This document shows, one piece after another, positions 7,409 through 14,910 of a stretch of DNA of 22,808 nt. Position 1 is the first letter of the stretch; the number at the start of each line of letters is the position of its first letter. Made by a program: the position numbers and the translations under genes. The stretch comes from an uncultured Oscillospiraceae bacterium. Its GTDB lineage: Bacteria > Bacillota > Clostridia > Oscillospirales > Oscillospiraceae. A model generated the notes under the pieces. It was given only the letters and a program-made list of their open reading frames with translations, was not told where the DNA came from and made no database searches. Location of the stretch: NCBI GenBank assembly GCA_934646185.1, contig CAKUEH010000039.1, forward strand, positions 1 to 22,808, read 5' to 3'.

Positions 7409-9359
7409 ACAGCTCACCAGAGAGCTTGAACACGCGGGATATCTTTATTACGTGCTCGACAATCCCGAAATGAGCGATTATGACTACGACCACAAGCTGC
7501 GCCGTCTCGAGGAGCTGGAGACGCAGTATCCGCAGTATGCCTCGCCCCTCAGCCCGACGCGCCGCGTCGGTGGGCAGGCGCAGAGCGAGTTCGTCAAGGT
7601 GCGGCATGCCGTCCCGCTGGAAAGTCTGCAGGACGTGTTCTCCTTCGACGAGCTGCGGGACTTTGACGCGCATGTGCGCGAGGAGGAGCCGGACGCCGAA
7701 TACTCCGTCGAACCGAAGGTCGACGGCCTCTCCGTCGCGCTTGAATACGCCGACGGACAATTCATCCGCGGCGCGACGCGCGGCGACGGCCTGATCGGCG
7801 AGGATGTGACGGAAAATCTCAAGACGATCCGCTCCATCCCCATGACGCTGGAGCATGCGCCCGCCCGCCTGATCGTGCGGGGCGAGGTCTTCATGCCCCG
7901 CGCCAGCTTCGAAGCGCTCAACGCCGAGCAGGAGAAGCTCGGAAAGCCGCTCTTTGCCAACCCGCGCAACGCCGCGGCAGGTTCGCTGCGCCAGCTTGAC
8001 CCCGGCATCGCGGCAAAGCGCAGGCTGGACATTCTGGTCTTCAATTTACAGCTTGCCGAGGGTGTGGAATTCCGGACCCACAGCGAGACGCTGGACTATC
8101 TGCGAAGCCTCAAATTCAAGGTCATTCCCTACACGCTCTGCAGCGATATGGAAAAAGCGGAGCAGCTGATCGCGAACCTCGGCGAAACGCGCTATGACCT
8201 GCCGTATGATATTGACGGCGCCGTCATGAAGCTCAACAGCCTCGCGGGCCGCGCCCGTCTCGGCAGCACGGCCAAATTCCCGCGCTGGGCCGCAGCCTTC
8301 AAATACCCGCCGGAGGTCAAGGAGACGGTATTGGAGGATATCGTCGTGCAGGTGGGCCGCACGGGCGTTCTGACCCCGCGCGCCATCGTCGCCCCGGTCC
8401 ATCTGGCCGGGACGACCGTCACGGCCGCGACGCTCCACAATCAGGACTTTATCACCGACAAGGACATCCGCATCGGAGATACCGTCAGGATCCGCAAAGC
8501 GGGGGAGATCATCCCCGAAATTCTCGAGGTCGTACTGGCCAAACGCCCGGAGGGCGCGCAGCCATATCATCTGCCGGACAAATGTCCCGTCTGCGGCGCG
8601 CCCGTCGTGCGCGATGAAGACGGCGCCGCCCTGCGCTGCACCGGCGCGGAGTGCCCAGCGCAGCTGTCGCGCAATCTTGCGCACTTTGTCTCGCGCGAGG
8701 CCATGAACATCGACGGTCTCGGCAGCGCAATCATCGATCTGCTGATCGAACAGAAGATGGTGTCCAATCCCGCCGATCTCTACCGGCTGGACTATGCCGC
8801 CTTTGCGGAGCTTCCCGGTCAGGGGAAAAAGTCCGCCGCGAATCTGGAAGCCGCGATCGAGGCCAGCAAGCAGAACGATCTGTCGCGTCTTCTGTGCGCT
8901 CTCGGCATCCGGCAGGTCGGCAGCAAGGCGGCCAGGGTTCTGGCCGGGACGTTCGGCAGTCTCGACGCGCTGCAGAACGCGGCGCTCGAAGACCTGACCG
9001 CCGTGCCCGACATCGGCGAGACGACGGCGCAGAATATTCTTGATTACTTCGCAAGTCCGCAGTCGCAGGATCTCATCGAACGCCTGCGCGAGGCTGGCGT
9101 GAATTTTATGTCAACTGCGCAGATCACAGATACCCGTTTCGCGGGCAAGACCTTCGTCCTGACCGGCGCGCTGAGCCTCTTCACACGCGAGGAAGCGACG
9201 GAAAAGATCGAGGGCTTCGGCGGCAAGGCCGCCTCGTCCGTCTCCAAAAAGACGACGTATGTCGTCGCGGGTGAAAACGCGGGCAGCAAGCTGAAAAAGG
9301 CCAATGAGCTGGGGATCCCGGTCCTGTCCGAGCAGGAATTTCTGGAGCTGCTGCAATGA
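7386..9359 (+). CDS. ligA: NAD-dependent DNA ligase LigA
   Basis: A 657-residue enzyme that seals nicks with NAD+ during replication and repair. Domains in order: Ia (DYDYDHKLRRLEELE, near residues 31-45); adenylation domain with the nucleotide-accepting lysine in KVDG (K111) and the downstream RGDG motif; OB fold; four-cysteine zinc finger beginning CPVCGAP at about residue 400 and ending near CTGAECPAQ; helix-hairpin-helix region (LGIRQVGSKAA, VPDIGETTA); and a C-terminal BRCT domain (about 580-657, GKTFVLTGAL onward). Length is normal. It begins inside the last 23 bases of yunB and ends in an ATGA overlap with the next gene, so all three are probably translated from one message. Confidence 0.97.
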   Translation: MEPKQEIEQLTRELEHAGYLYYVLDNPEMSDYDYDHKLRRLEELETQYPQYASPLSPTRRVGGQAQSEFVKVRHAVPLESLQDVFSFDELRDFDAHVREEEPDAEYSVEPKVDGLSVALEYADGQFIRGATRGDGLIGEDVTENLKTIRSIPMTLEHAPARLIVRGEVFMPRASFEALNAEQEKLGKPLFANPRNAAAGSLRQLDPGIAAKRRLDILVFNLQLAEGVEFRTHSETLDYLRSLKFKVIPYTLCSDMEKAEQLIANLGETRYDLPYDIDGAVMKLNSLAGRARLGSTAKFPRWAAAFKYPPEVKETVLEDIVVQVGRTGVLTPRAIVAPVHLAGTTVTAATLHNQDFITDKDIRIGDTVRIRKAGEIIPEILEVVLAKRPEGAQPYHLPDKCPVCGAPVVRDEDGAALRCTGAECPAQLSRNLAHFVSREAMNIDGLGSAIIDLLIEQKMVSNPADLYRLDYAAFAELPGQGKKSAANLEAAIEASKQNDLSRLLCALGIRQVGSKAARVLAGTFGSLDALQNAALEDLTAVPDIGETTAQNILDYFASPQSQDLIERLREAGVNFMSTAQITDTRFAGKTFVLTGALSLFTREEATEKIEGFGGKAASSVSKKTTYVVAGENAGSKLKKANELGIPVLSEQEFLELLQ

Positions 9360-10033
9360 AAATCACATTGGTCAGCAGCTGCGGCCTTGTGCTGGAGCAG
9401 GATGGGAGCGCGCTTCTGGTCGACGCGCTCAACAAGCAGTTCCGCTGCTATTACGGCCTGCCGCCGGAGACCTTCGCACAGATGCAGGCGGGAAAACCGC
9501 CCTACGATGCCATCCGCGGCATCCTCTTTACCCACGCGCACCCCGACCATTACAGCGCAAGCCGCACGGAGCTTCTCCGTGCGGCCTGCGGCGCGCCGGT
9601 CTTTCTGCCGCAGCCGGACACGCCGGAGCGGCTGTGCATGCAGTTTGGCCCGTTTACGGTCGAATGCACCCGCTTTCCGCACATTCCCGTTCCAGGCTTT
9701 CCGGAGATCACACATGCCGTATACTGGATCTCTGCCGCAGGGAAAAGCGTCTATGTGACCGCCGACGCACAGATCGATACGGCCCGCCACCGCGCCATTC
9801 TGCACGGAAGACGGGCGAACGCGGCGTTCTGGAACGGGCAGTATCTGTCCCATCCCGAAACGCGGGAGCTGCTGCTGGAAACGGCGGAAAAGAATTATGT
9901 CTACCACATTCCGGTCGACGAAAAGGACGCCTGCGGCGTCCGCCGCAAATGCGAGCGCAATATGACCCGCTTCGGCGCGGAGCTTCCGAACGTCTCCCTG
10001 CTGGAGCGGTATCCGTCGTTCCTTGAGGTGTAA
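9356..10033 (+). CDS. Metallo-beta-lactamase-fold metal-dependent hydrolase
   Basis: A 225-residue MBL-fold protein of the UlaG-like type. The metal-binding signature HAHPDH is at residues 60-65 (FTHAHPDHYSASR). Later likely ligands are the histidine in FPHIPVPGF, the aspartate in VTADAQID and the histidine in YHIPVDEKD. It has no signal peptide, so it is cytoplasmic. The substrate is unknown; related proteins are often annotated only as Zn-dependent hydrolases. The ATG overlaps the ligA stop (ATGA), so it is translationally coupled to a DNA repair enzyme. That does not prove a DNA-related role. It ends ahead of a strong terminator. Confidence 0.85.
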   Translation: MKITLVSSCGLVLEQDGSALLVDALNKQFRCYYGLPPETFAQMQAGKPPYDAIRGILFTHAHPDHYSASRTELLRAACGAPVFLPQPDTPERLCMQFGPFTVECTRFPHIPVPGFPEITHAVYWISAAGKSVYVTADAQIDTARHRAILHGRRANAAFWNGQYLSHPETRELLLETAEKNYVYHIPVDEKDACGVRRKCERNMTRFGAELPNVSLLERYPSFLEV

Positions 10034-10082
10034 ATCAAACGAAGCGGATGTCCGCAAATGGAAGAGCTGCGGACAGAAATAG

Positions 10083-10119
10083 CGCCTCCCCCTGCCGTGC
10101 GGCAGGGGGAGGCGTTTTT
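10083..10119 (+). terminator. Rho-independent terminator after the pcrA-ligA cluster
   Basis: A perfect 14-bp GC-rich stem (10083-10096 and 10101-10114) with a GTGC loop is followed by five T bases. It separates this rightward cluster from the leftward DUF3783 gene, whose stop is at 10141. On the minus strand the tail is T-poor, so it acts mainly rightward. A small inverted repeat (10049-10056 and 10068-10075) lies just before it. Confidence 0.9.
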
Positions 10120-10140
10120 GCATCTGTGATGGAGCGGACT

Positions 10141-10509
10141 TTATTTTCTGTGCATCGCTTCGTGTTCTTTTTGCAGCTCTTCACGCAGCTCGAGGATGCT
10201 CCAACCCTTGTTTTCGTCTGTCAAAACAGCCTTCAGCGCGACGGGCGGGAGCTTTGCGGCCCGCATGGCCTGTAAATACAGATCAAGCTGCGCATCTGAA
10301 AAATGCGCGAAGACGAGCAGCTCGCCGGAAAAGTCCTCTCCGTCATAAAAGCTCTCGAAGCTGCCGAGATCGCCCGTCAGCGAGCCGACGGCGTTCAGAT
10401 ACTCCCATTTTTCCACCACGCGCACCTTCGCGCCCAGCCGCATCGCGGCCATGCGCAGCCGGGCGAGCTTTTTGGCAGGGAAGTGGATCGCCAGAACGAC
10501 CGGCGTCAT
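10141..10509 (-). CDS. DUF3783 domain protein, function unknown
   Basis: A 122-residue soluble protein resembling the DUF3783 family of Clostridia (LLVFAHFSDAQLDLYLQAMR, then LPPVALKAVLTDENKGW). No catalytic motif can be recognised. The C-terminus is charged and helical (LELREELQKEHEAMHRK). The start at 10509 is preceded by a strong AGGAGGT, with spacing of about 6 bases, inside the end of the upstream polymerase gene; the two genes overlap by 4 bases (ATGA). It is the last gene of the leftward three-gene unit. Family assignment is from sequence memory and the role is unknown. Coupling to an envelope-glycan gene may or may not be functional. Confidence 0.75.
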   Translation of the reverse strand: MTPVVLAIHFPAKKLARLRMAAMRLGAKVRVVEKWEYLNAVGSLTGDLGSFESFYDGEDFSGELLVFAHFSDAQLDLYLQAMRAAKLPPVALKAVLTDENKGWSILELREELQKEHEAMHRK

Positions 10510-12101
10510 ACGTGCACCTCCTGTTTGTCCTCCCGCAGGAAGCCCGCCCACATCAGAAGCCCGGCCAGCGACCAGAAATAGGCCATCATATACGGCTCTT
10601 CGAAGATGTTCTCAAATCCGCAGTGGACAAGAACGCCGCACAGTCCGGCGAAAATACCCGCGCACAGCGGATACAGCCGCGAAAGCCCCTGCTTTTTCTG
10701 CTGCGCCGTGCGGTAAAGCGCGCGGCAGCCGTTTGCAAGGAAGCTGAAGATCGTGAGCAGGAACGCGGCAAGGCCCGTGTAGCCCATCTCAATCATGAGC
10801 TTGAGATAGTAATTGTCGACATAGAAATAATCCTGATGGTCGATGACCTGATTCTGCATGGCGACGGCGCCGCCGAACATGCCGAGGCCCACGCCGGTCG
10901 CTTTTCCGCGCTGCTCCAGAAGCGTCAACGCCACGAGCTTGCGGCCCGCGCGGCCGCCGGAGGTGTTGGCCTCCGCAAAATCGGCCGTGAACAAGAACCC
11001 GATGCGGCTGCGTACGAACGGCAGCGTACACGCGACGCATCCCGCCGCGAGCAGCAGCACCAGCAGCCGCCGGTCGACCAGCAGCACGAAGATCACAATG
11101 GCAAGCGCCAGCGCCATCCATGCGCCGCGCGACATCGTAAACAGACAGCCGAAGCACATGCAGAACGCGCAGATCCATGCAAGCACCTGCAATCTGCGGT
11201 TTTTCGTGTAATAGGCGAGTCCCGCCGCCATCGGCGCAAACATCGTCATGAAATCGCCCATGATATTGGGACTTCCGAAGATGGAGTACACGCGTGTGCG
11301 TACAGAGGACTCCGAGTGCGTCATCCAGCTCGACGGGATCGGCACGGCGGCGATATACTGATAGATCCCGTGCAGCGCAATGACCGCCGCCAGAACGACG
11401 AGCGCCAGATAGACCCGCATGAAATCCCGGTCGTCATGCACCAGCCGCGTAACAAGGAAGAACCAGAGCATATACTGCACGGTCGCGCGGAAGCCGGAGA
11501 TCTGAATGGAATAAAACGGCGTGACGACGTTCATGAGGACGAAGCAGACCGTAATGAACAGGCAGACCGGCAGATCGAGCGGGTTGCATCCTGTTTTGAG
11601 CGGCGTTTCGCGCCCGAGGCGCTCGTAGACCACATAGCCCAGCGCCAGCAGCATCAGGCATTCATCCCAGCACGACGATAAAACCGGCACGGCCAGAAGA
11701 TCACGCAGCACATAGTCGATCACGACATACATGGAAAGCGCGAATAAAATCACGCCGTGCAGCCCGTCGGAAAACAGCCACGAAACAAGACGGCTGTTTT
11801 TGCCGCAGCGCACGAAAAAGCGCCAGATGCGGCACAGAACCGAATCCTCGAGACAGTCCTTCAGTCCGTGCCGCGCGGCAAGCCGCGCGTTCAGCCGGGC
11901 AAAACGCTTTGCGCTCCGGCTCTCGCGCGTCGGCGCGTCCGGCGCGGCCAAGCGGCGGAGCAGCCATGCGCGCGTTTTGCTCGCGCGCCAGGTGCGGCCA
12001 AACCAGGCGAAGACTCTGCTCGAATGCGCCAGCGCCGAAAACCAGCCGCCGATGGCGAGCAGCGCCCGCCACAGAAGGCTCGAGGTCAGCATGTCAGCCA
12101 T
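10506..12101 (-). CDS. O-antigen ligase/Wzy-type polymerase family membrane protein
   Basis: A 531-residue polytopic membrane protein. The first 105 or so residues are mostly Arg-rich and soluble, followed by about ten hydrophobic helices. Family marks are RVYSIFGSPNIMGDF (270-284) and the FTMSRGAW motif (321-328) of the Wzy_C/O-antigen ligase domain. A long outer loop follows (residues about 360-425), then YYLKLMIEMGYTGLAAF in a late helix. Known members join or polymerise lipid-linked glycans on the outer face of the membrane, for example WaaL, Wzy and Gram-positive TuaE. A Firmicute has no LPS, so polymerase or ligase of a wall glycan is inferred. GGAGGT upstream of the ATG supports the start. 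It overlaps the DUF4330 gene by 8 bases and DUF3783 by 4. Confidence 0.88.
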   Translation of the reverse strand: MADMLTSSLLWRALLAIGGWFSALAHSSRVFAWFGRTWRASKTRAWLLRRLAAPDAPTRESRSAKRFARLNARLAARHGLKDCLEDSVLCRIWRFFVRCGKNSRLVSWLFSDGLHGVILFALSMYVVIDYVLRDLLAVPVLSSCWDECLMLLALGYVVYERLGRETPLKTGCNPLDLPVCLFITVCFVLMNVVTPFYSIQISGFRATVQYMLWFFLVTRLVHDDRDFMRVYLALVVLAAVIALHGIYQYIAAVPIPSSWMTHSESSVRTRVYSIFGSPNIMGDFMTMFAPMAAGLAYYTKNRRLQVLAWICAFCMCFGCLFTMSRGAWMALALAIVIFVLLVDRRLLVLLLAAGCVACTLPFVRSRIGFLFTADFAEANTSGGRAGRKLVALTLLEQRGKATGVGLGMFGGAVAMQNQVIDHQDYFYVDNYYLKLMIEMGYTGLAAFLLTIFSFLANGCRALYRTAQQKKQGLSRLYPLCAGIFAGLCGVLVHCGFENIFEEPYMMAYFWSLAGLLMWAGFLREDKQEVHV

Positions 12102-12558
12102 CGGTGACCTCCAGCGCGCAGATCAGGCCCGTGAGCTCGAATTCGCTGGTCTTGAGGATATATTCATAGCCGACGCGGACCTCCTGCGGCCCGACTTTAT
12201 AGACGTTTCCGGTGAACGCCGCGTCGGCCTCGACGGTGATATACAGGCGCAGATGGCCGTTTTCACCGGCGTAGTCCGCAGTCTGCACATCGGTGATGGA
12301 CGCGGCGATGACCTTGGAGTCGTTGACAAGGGATTTGCTGACCTGCGTCTCGGCAAAGTGCGCGATATCGGCGGGAACATCCTCAAATTCCACGGTATAG
12401 ACGGCGGTTTTGTTCGAGCCGGTCGCGGCGGCGGCCGCCTTTCTGCCGCCGAGCTTCCACAGAGCCGCGGCCAGCACCGCGACGATCAGAATGACAACGA
12501 GCAGATCGATCAGATTGATCTTGCCGAACAGACGGCCCTTTTCATCGATCAGTTTCAT
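12094..12558 (-). CDS. DUF4330 domain membrane-anchored protein
   Basis: A 154-residue protein with the DUF4330 opening: MKLIDEKGRLFGKINLIDLL, then a single membrane helix (about residues 16-36), an Ala-rich linker and an extracytoplasmic beta-rich domain. No enzyme motif is seen. The family occurs in Clostridia and cyanobacteria, with no known function. The start at 12558 follows GGGAGGT with spacing of about 6 bases; the frame extends upstream to 12633, but that part holds the promoter region and is untranslated in this reading. It is the first gene of the leftward unit with the polymerase and DUF3783 genes. Type II topology (N-terminus inside) and proximity suggest a partner in glycan export or assembly, which is inference only. 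Confidence 0.82.
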   Translation of the reverse strand: MKLIDEKGRLFGKINLIDLLVVILIVAVLAAALWKLGGRKAAAAATGSNKTAVYTVEFEDVPADIAHFAETQVSKSLVNDSKVIAASITDVQTADYAGENGHLRLYITVEADAAFTGNVYKVGPQEVRVGYEYILKTSEFELTGLICALEVTDG

Positions 12559-12583
12559 GTAGTACCTCCCAAAGAGTTTGCAG

Positions 12584-12612
12584 TTGATTTGCCCCATTGA
12601 ATCAGGTATAAT
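12584..12612 (+). promoter_or_regulatory. Sigma-A promoter for the GT4-CsaB unit
   Basis: TTGATT (12584-12589), a 17-base spacer and a perfect TATAAT (12607-12612). The expected start is near 12619, giving a leader of about 80 bases to the ATG at 12700. The promoter lies within the predicted leader of the leftward DUF4330 transcript. Confidence 0.8.
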
Positions 12613-12641
12613 AAGGAACGGTTCAAGGAACATTCCAGCCT

Positions 12642-12670
12642 ATTTTACAGTATCTTACCGCGAGAAACAA
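12642..12670 (-). promoter_or_regulatory. Sigma-A promoter for the DUF4330-polymerase unit
   Basis: On the minus strand, TTGTTT (12670-12665), a 17-base spacer and TAAAAT (12647-12642). The expected start is near 12635, giving a leader of about 77 bases. It lies downstream of the predicted start of the rightward transcript, so the two promoters face each other. Confidence 0.6.
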
Positions 12671-12699
12671 GTGGTAATTCAAAAATGAGGATTTCCGAT

Positions 12700-14910
12700 A
12701 TGAAGGTATTGCATTTGATCTCCGGCGGCGACGTCGGCGGCGCGAAGACGCATGTGCTGTCGCTGCTGCAGGGGCTTGGACAGACCGAACAGGTGCGTCT
12801 GGTCTGCTTCCGCGAGGGAGAGTTTGCGGAGGATGCGCGAAAGCTCGGCATCGATACGGTCGTCATGGAGACCTCCGTGCAGGCGGCCATCGGCCGCCTT
12901 GCGCAGATGATCCGTGCCGAGGGCGTTCAGATCGTCCACTGCCATGGCGCGCGCGCCAATCTGACTGGCGCAGTTCTGCGCCGGAAAATTCAGGTTCCCA
13001 TTGTCACGACCGTCCACTCCGACTACCGCCTCGACTATCTGGGCCGCCCCCTGCACCGGCTGACCTACGGCACGATCAACACCGTCGCGCTGCGCATGTT
13101 CGACTATCACATCGGCGTGTCCGATGCGATGGCGCAGCTGCTTATTTCGCGCGGCTTTGACCCGCAGACGATGTTTGCGATTTACAATGGCATTGATTTT
13201 TCTCCCGTTGTGCCGAAGCTGGACAGGCAGGCGTATCTGCGCTCCGTCGGCATGGAGACGGCGGAGGATACCGTCGTGTTTGGCATTGCCGCCCGTCTCG
13301 ACCCGGTCAAGGACGTCGGGACGCTCATCCGCGGCTTCTCTCTTGCCGTTCAGAAGCATCCCAATATCCGCCTGCTCATCGCGGGCGACGGCGAGCAGCG
13401 CCAGACGCTGGAAAAGCTGGCCGCTGACACCTGCCCGCCCGGCAGCGTCGTGTTTGCGGGCTGGGTCACGGATATGGACAGCTTCTATCACGCGCTGGAC
13501 GTCAATACACTGACGTCTCTTTCCGAGACCTTCCCCTATGCCATCACCGAGGGCGCCCGCATGCGCTGCGCAACGATCGCGTCGAACGTCGGCGGCATCC
13601 CGTATATCATCGAGCATGGCGTGACGGGCCTCCTGTTTGAGCCGCAGAACGCCGAAGCGCTCGGCGGCTGCATGGCGCGGCTGGCGGAATCCGCGGCCAT
13701 GCGCGCGCAGCTTGGCGAAAACCTGTATGAAAAAGCCTCGCGCGAGTTTTCCATCAGCGCCACTGTCGGCAAGCAGATCGAAATTTACCAGACCATCCTG
13801 CGCCGTACAGCCATGCCGAAGCAGAAAAAGTACGGTGTTCTGATCTGCGGCGCCTACGGAAAGGGCAACGCGGGCGACGATGCGATCTTAAAGGCGATCC
13901 TTGCCCAGATGAAGGCCATCGACCGCGACATGCCGGTCTACGTCATGTCGCACGACCCTGCCGAGACGCGCCTGCGGTACCACGTCGGCTCTGTTCACGT
14001 ATTCGACCCCTTCCACTTCTGGCCGCTCATGCGGAAATGCAGGCTGTTTATCTCCGGCGGCGGAAGTCTCATCCAGAACGAGACGAGCACGCGCTCGTTG
14101 AATTATTATCTTACAACCATCCGTATGGCGCATGCCGCGGGCTGCCGCGTCATGATGTACGGCTGCGGCATCGGCCCCGTCAGCGGGGAGGGCAGCCGCC
14201 GCCATACCGCGCGGATCCTCAACCGCTGCGTGGACAAAATCACGCTCCGAGAGGATCTTTCCCGGAAGGAGCTTTCCGATATGGGCGTGACGCAGCCGGA
14301 CATTTCCGTCACGGCAGACCCCGCGCTGCTGCTGCAGCCCGCGTCCACCGGCGCGGTGGACAGCTATTTCCTGAGCAATGACCTCGACCCGAACGGAAGC
14401 TACGCCATGTTTGTCCTGCGCCCGTGGAAAAACCTTGAAGAGCATTTGCGGGCGATCGTGGATGCTGCAATTTATGTCAACCAAGAGCACGGACTGACGC
14501 CGGTCTTCGTTGCGTTGGAGCCCACGCGCGATCTGGAGATCAACCGGCGCGCAGCCGGTATGCTGCCGTGTAAAGCCTTTGTTCTGCCCGCCCCGCGCGA
14601 CGAGCAGCTGACCATCGGTATGATGCAGAAGATGCGCGTGATCGTATCCATGCGCCTGCATGCGCTGATCTTTGCCTCGTCTGTCGGCGCGCCGCTGGCC
14701 GCGATCTCCTATGACCCGAAGGTCACGGGCTTCATGGACTATCTCGGCCAGAAGCACTGCATGGAGCTGGCCGACGTGACAAAGGACAGCCTGTGCGCCC
14801 TGATCGACGACGCCATGCAGACGGCGCAGCCGTATTCGACCGACCGCCTGCGCCGCCTTGCGGCAGAAAATGAGGAAGCGGCCCGTGCGCTGCTGGAGGA
14901 GCCCATATGA
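12700..14910 (+). CDS. csaB: GT4 glycosyltransferase fused to CsaB-type polysaccharide pyruvyl transferase
   Basis: A 736-residue two-domain cytoplasmic enzyme. Residues 1-370 are a GT-B, family GT4 glycosyltransferase: the N-terminal loop GGDVGGAKTH (9-18), DPVKDVGTLIRGF (201-213), and the acidic donor-site motif SETFPYAITEGARM (275-288, E276 and E284). Residues about 377-736 are a complete CsaB-like domain: GVLICGAYGKGNAGDDAIL (379-397), SGGGSLIQNETSTRS (452-466), SMRLHALIFA (650-659) and YDPKVTGF (671-678). CsaB adds ketal pyruvate to wall polysaccharide so that SLH-domain proteins can bind; separate CsaB is about 367 residues. The start at 12700 has GAGG at 12687-12690; an in-frame ATG at 12685 is less likely. 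No internal ribosome-binding site is seen at the domain junction (ATG 13813). The symbol applies to the C-terminal half only. Confidence 0.9.
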   Translation: MKVLHLISGGDVGGAKTHVLSLLQGLGQTEQVRLVCFREGEFAEDARKLGIDTVVMETSVQAAIGRLAQMIRAEGVQIVHCHGARANLTGAVLRRKIQVPIVTTVHSDYRLDYLGRPLHRLTYGTINTVALRMFDYHIGVSDAMAQLLISRGFDPQTMFAIYNGIDFSPVVPKLDRQAYLRSVGMETAEDTVVFGIAARLDPVKDVGTLIRGFSLAVQKHPNIRLLIAGDGEQRQTLEKLAADTCPPGSVVFAGWVTDMDSFYHALDVNTLTSLSETFPYAITEGARMRCATIASNVGGIPYIIEHGVTGLLFEPQNAEALGGCMARLAESAAMRAQLGENLYEKASREFSISATVGKQIEIYQTILRRTAMPKQKKYGVLICGAYGKGNAGDDAILKAILAQMKAIDRDMPVYVMSHDPAETRLRYHVGSVHVFDPFHFWPLMRKCRLFISGGGSLIQNETSTRSLNYYLTTIRMAHAAGCRVMMYGCGIGPVSGEGSRRHTARILNRCVDKITLREDLSRKELSDMGVTQPDISVTADPALLLQPASTGAVDSYFLSNDLDPNGSYAMFVLRPWKNLEEHLRAIVDAAIYVNQEHGLTPVFVALEPTRDLEINRRAAGMLPCKAFVLPAPRDEQLTIGMMQKMRVIVSMRLHALIFASSVGAPLAAISYDPKVTGFMDYLGQKHCMELADVTKDSLCALIDDAMQTAQPYSTDRLRRLAAENEEAARALLEEPI

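Noticed and set aside
10254..11681. A 475-codon open frame on the plus strand opposite the polymerase gene
   Set aside because: The protein is Arg/His-rich without any domain, and the minus-strand frame has membrane helices and family motifs. It is an antisense shadow.
12679..13617. A 312-codon minus-strand open frame over the GT4 domain
   Set aside because: Its composition matches an antisense translation, and it has no start signal.
13813..13815. An internal ATG at the GT4/CsaB junction as a separate csaB start
   Set aside because: No ribosome-binding site precedes it and there is no stop in the frame, so a fused product is more likely.
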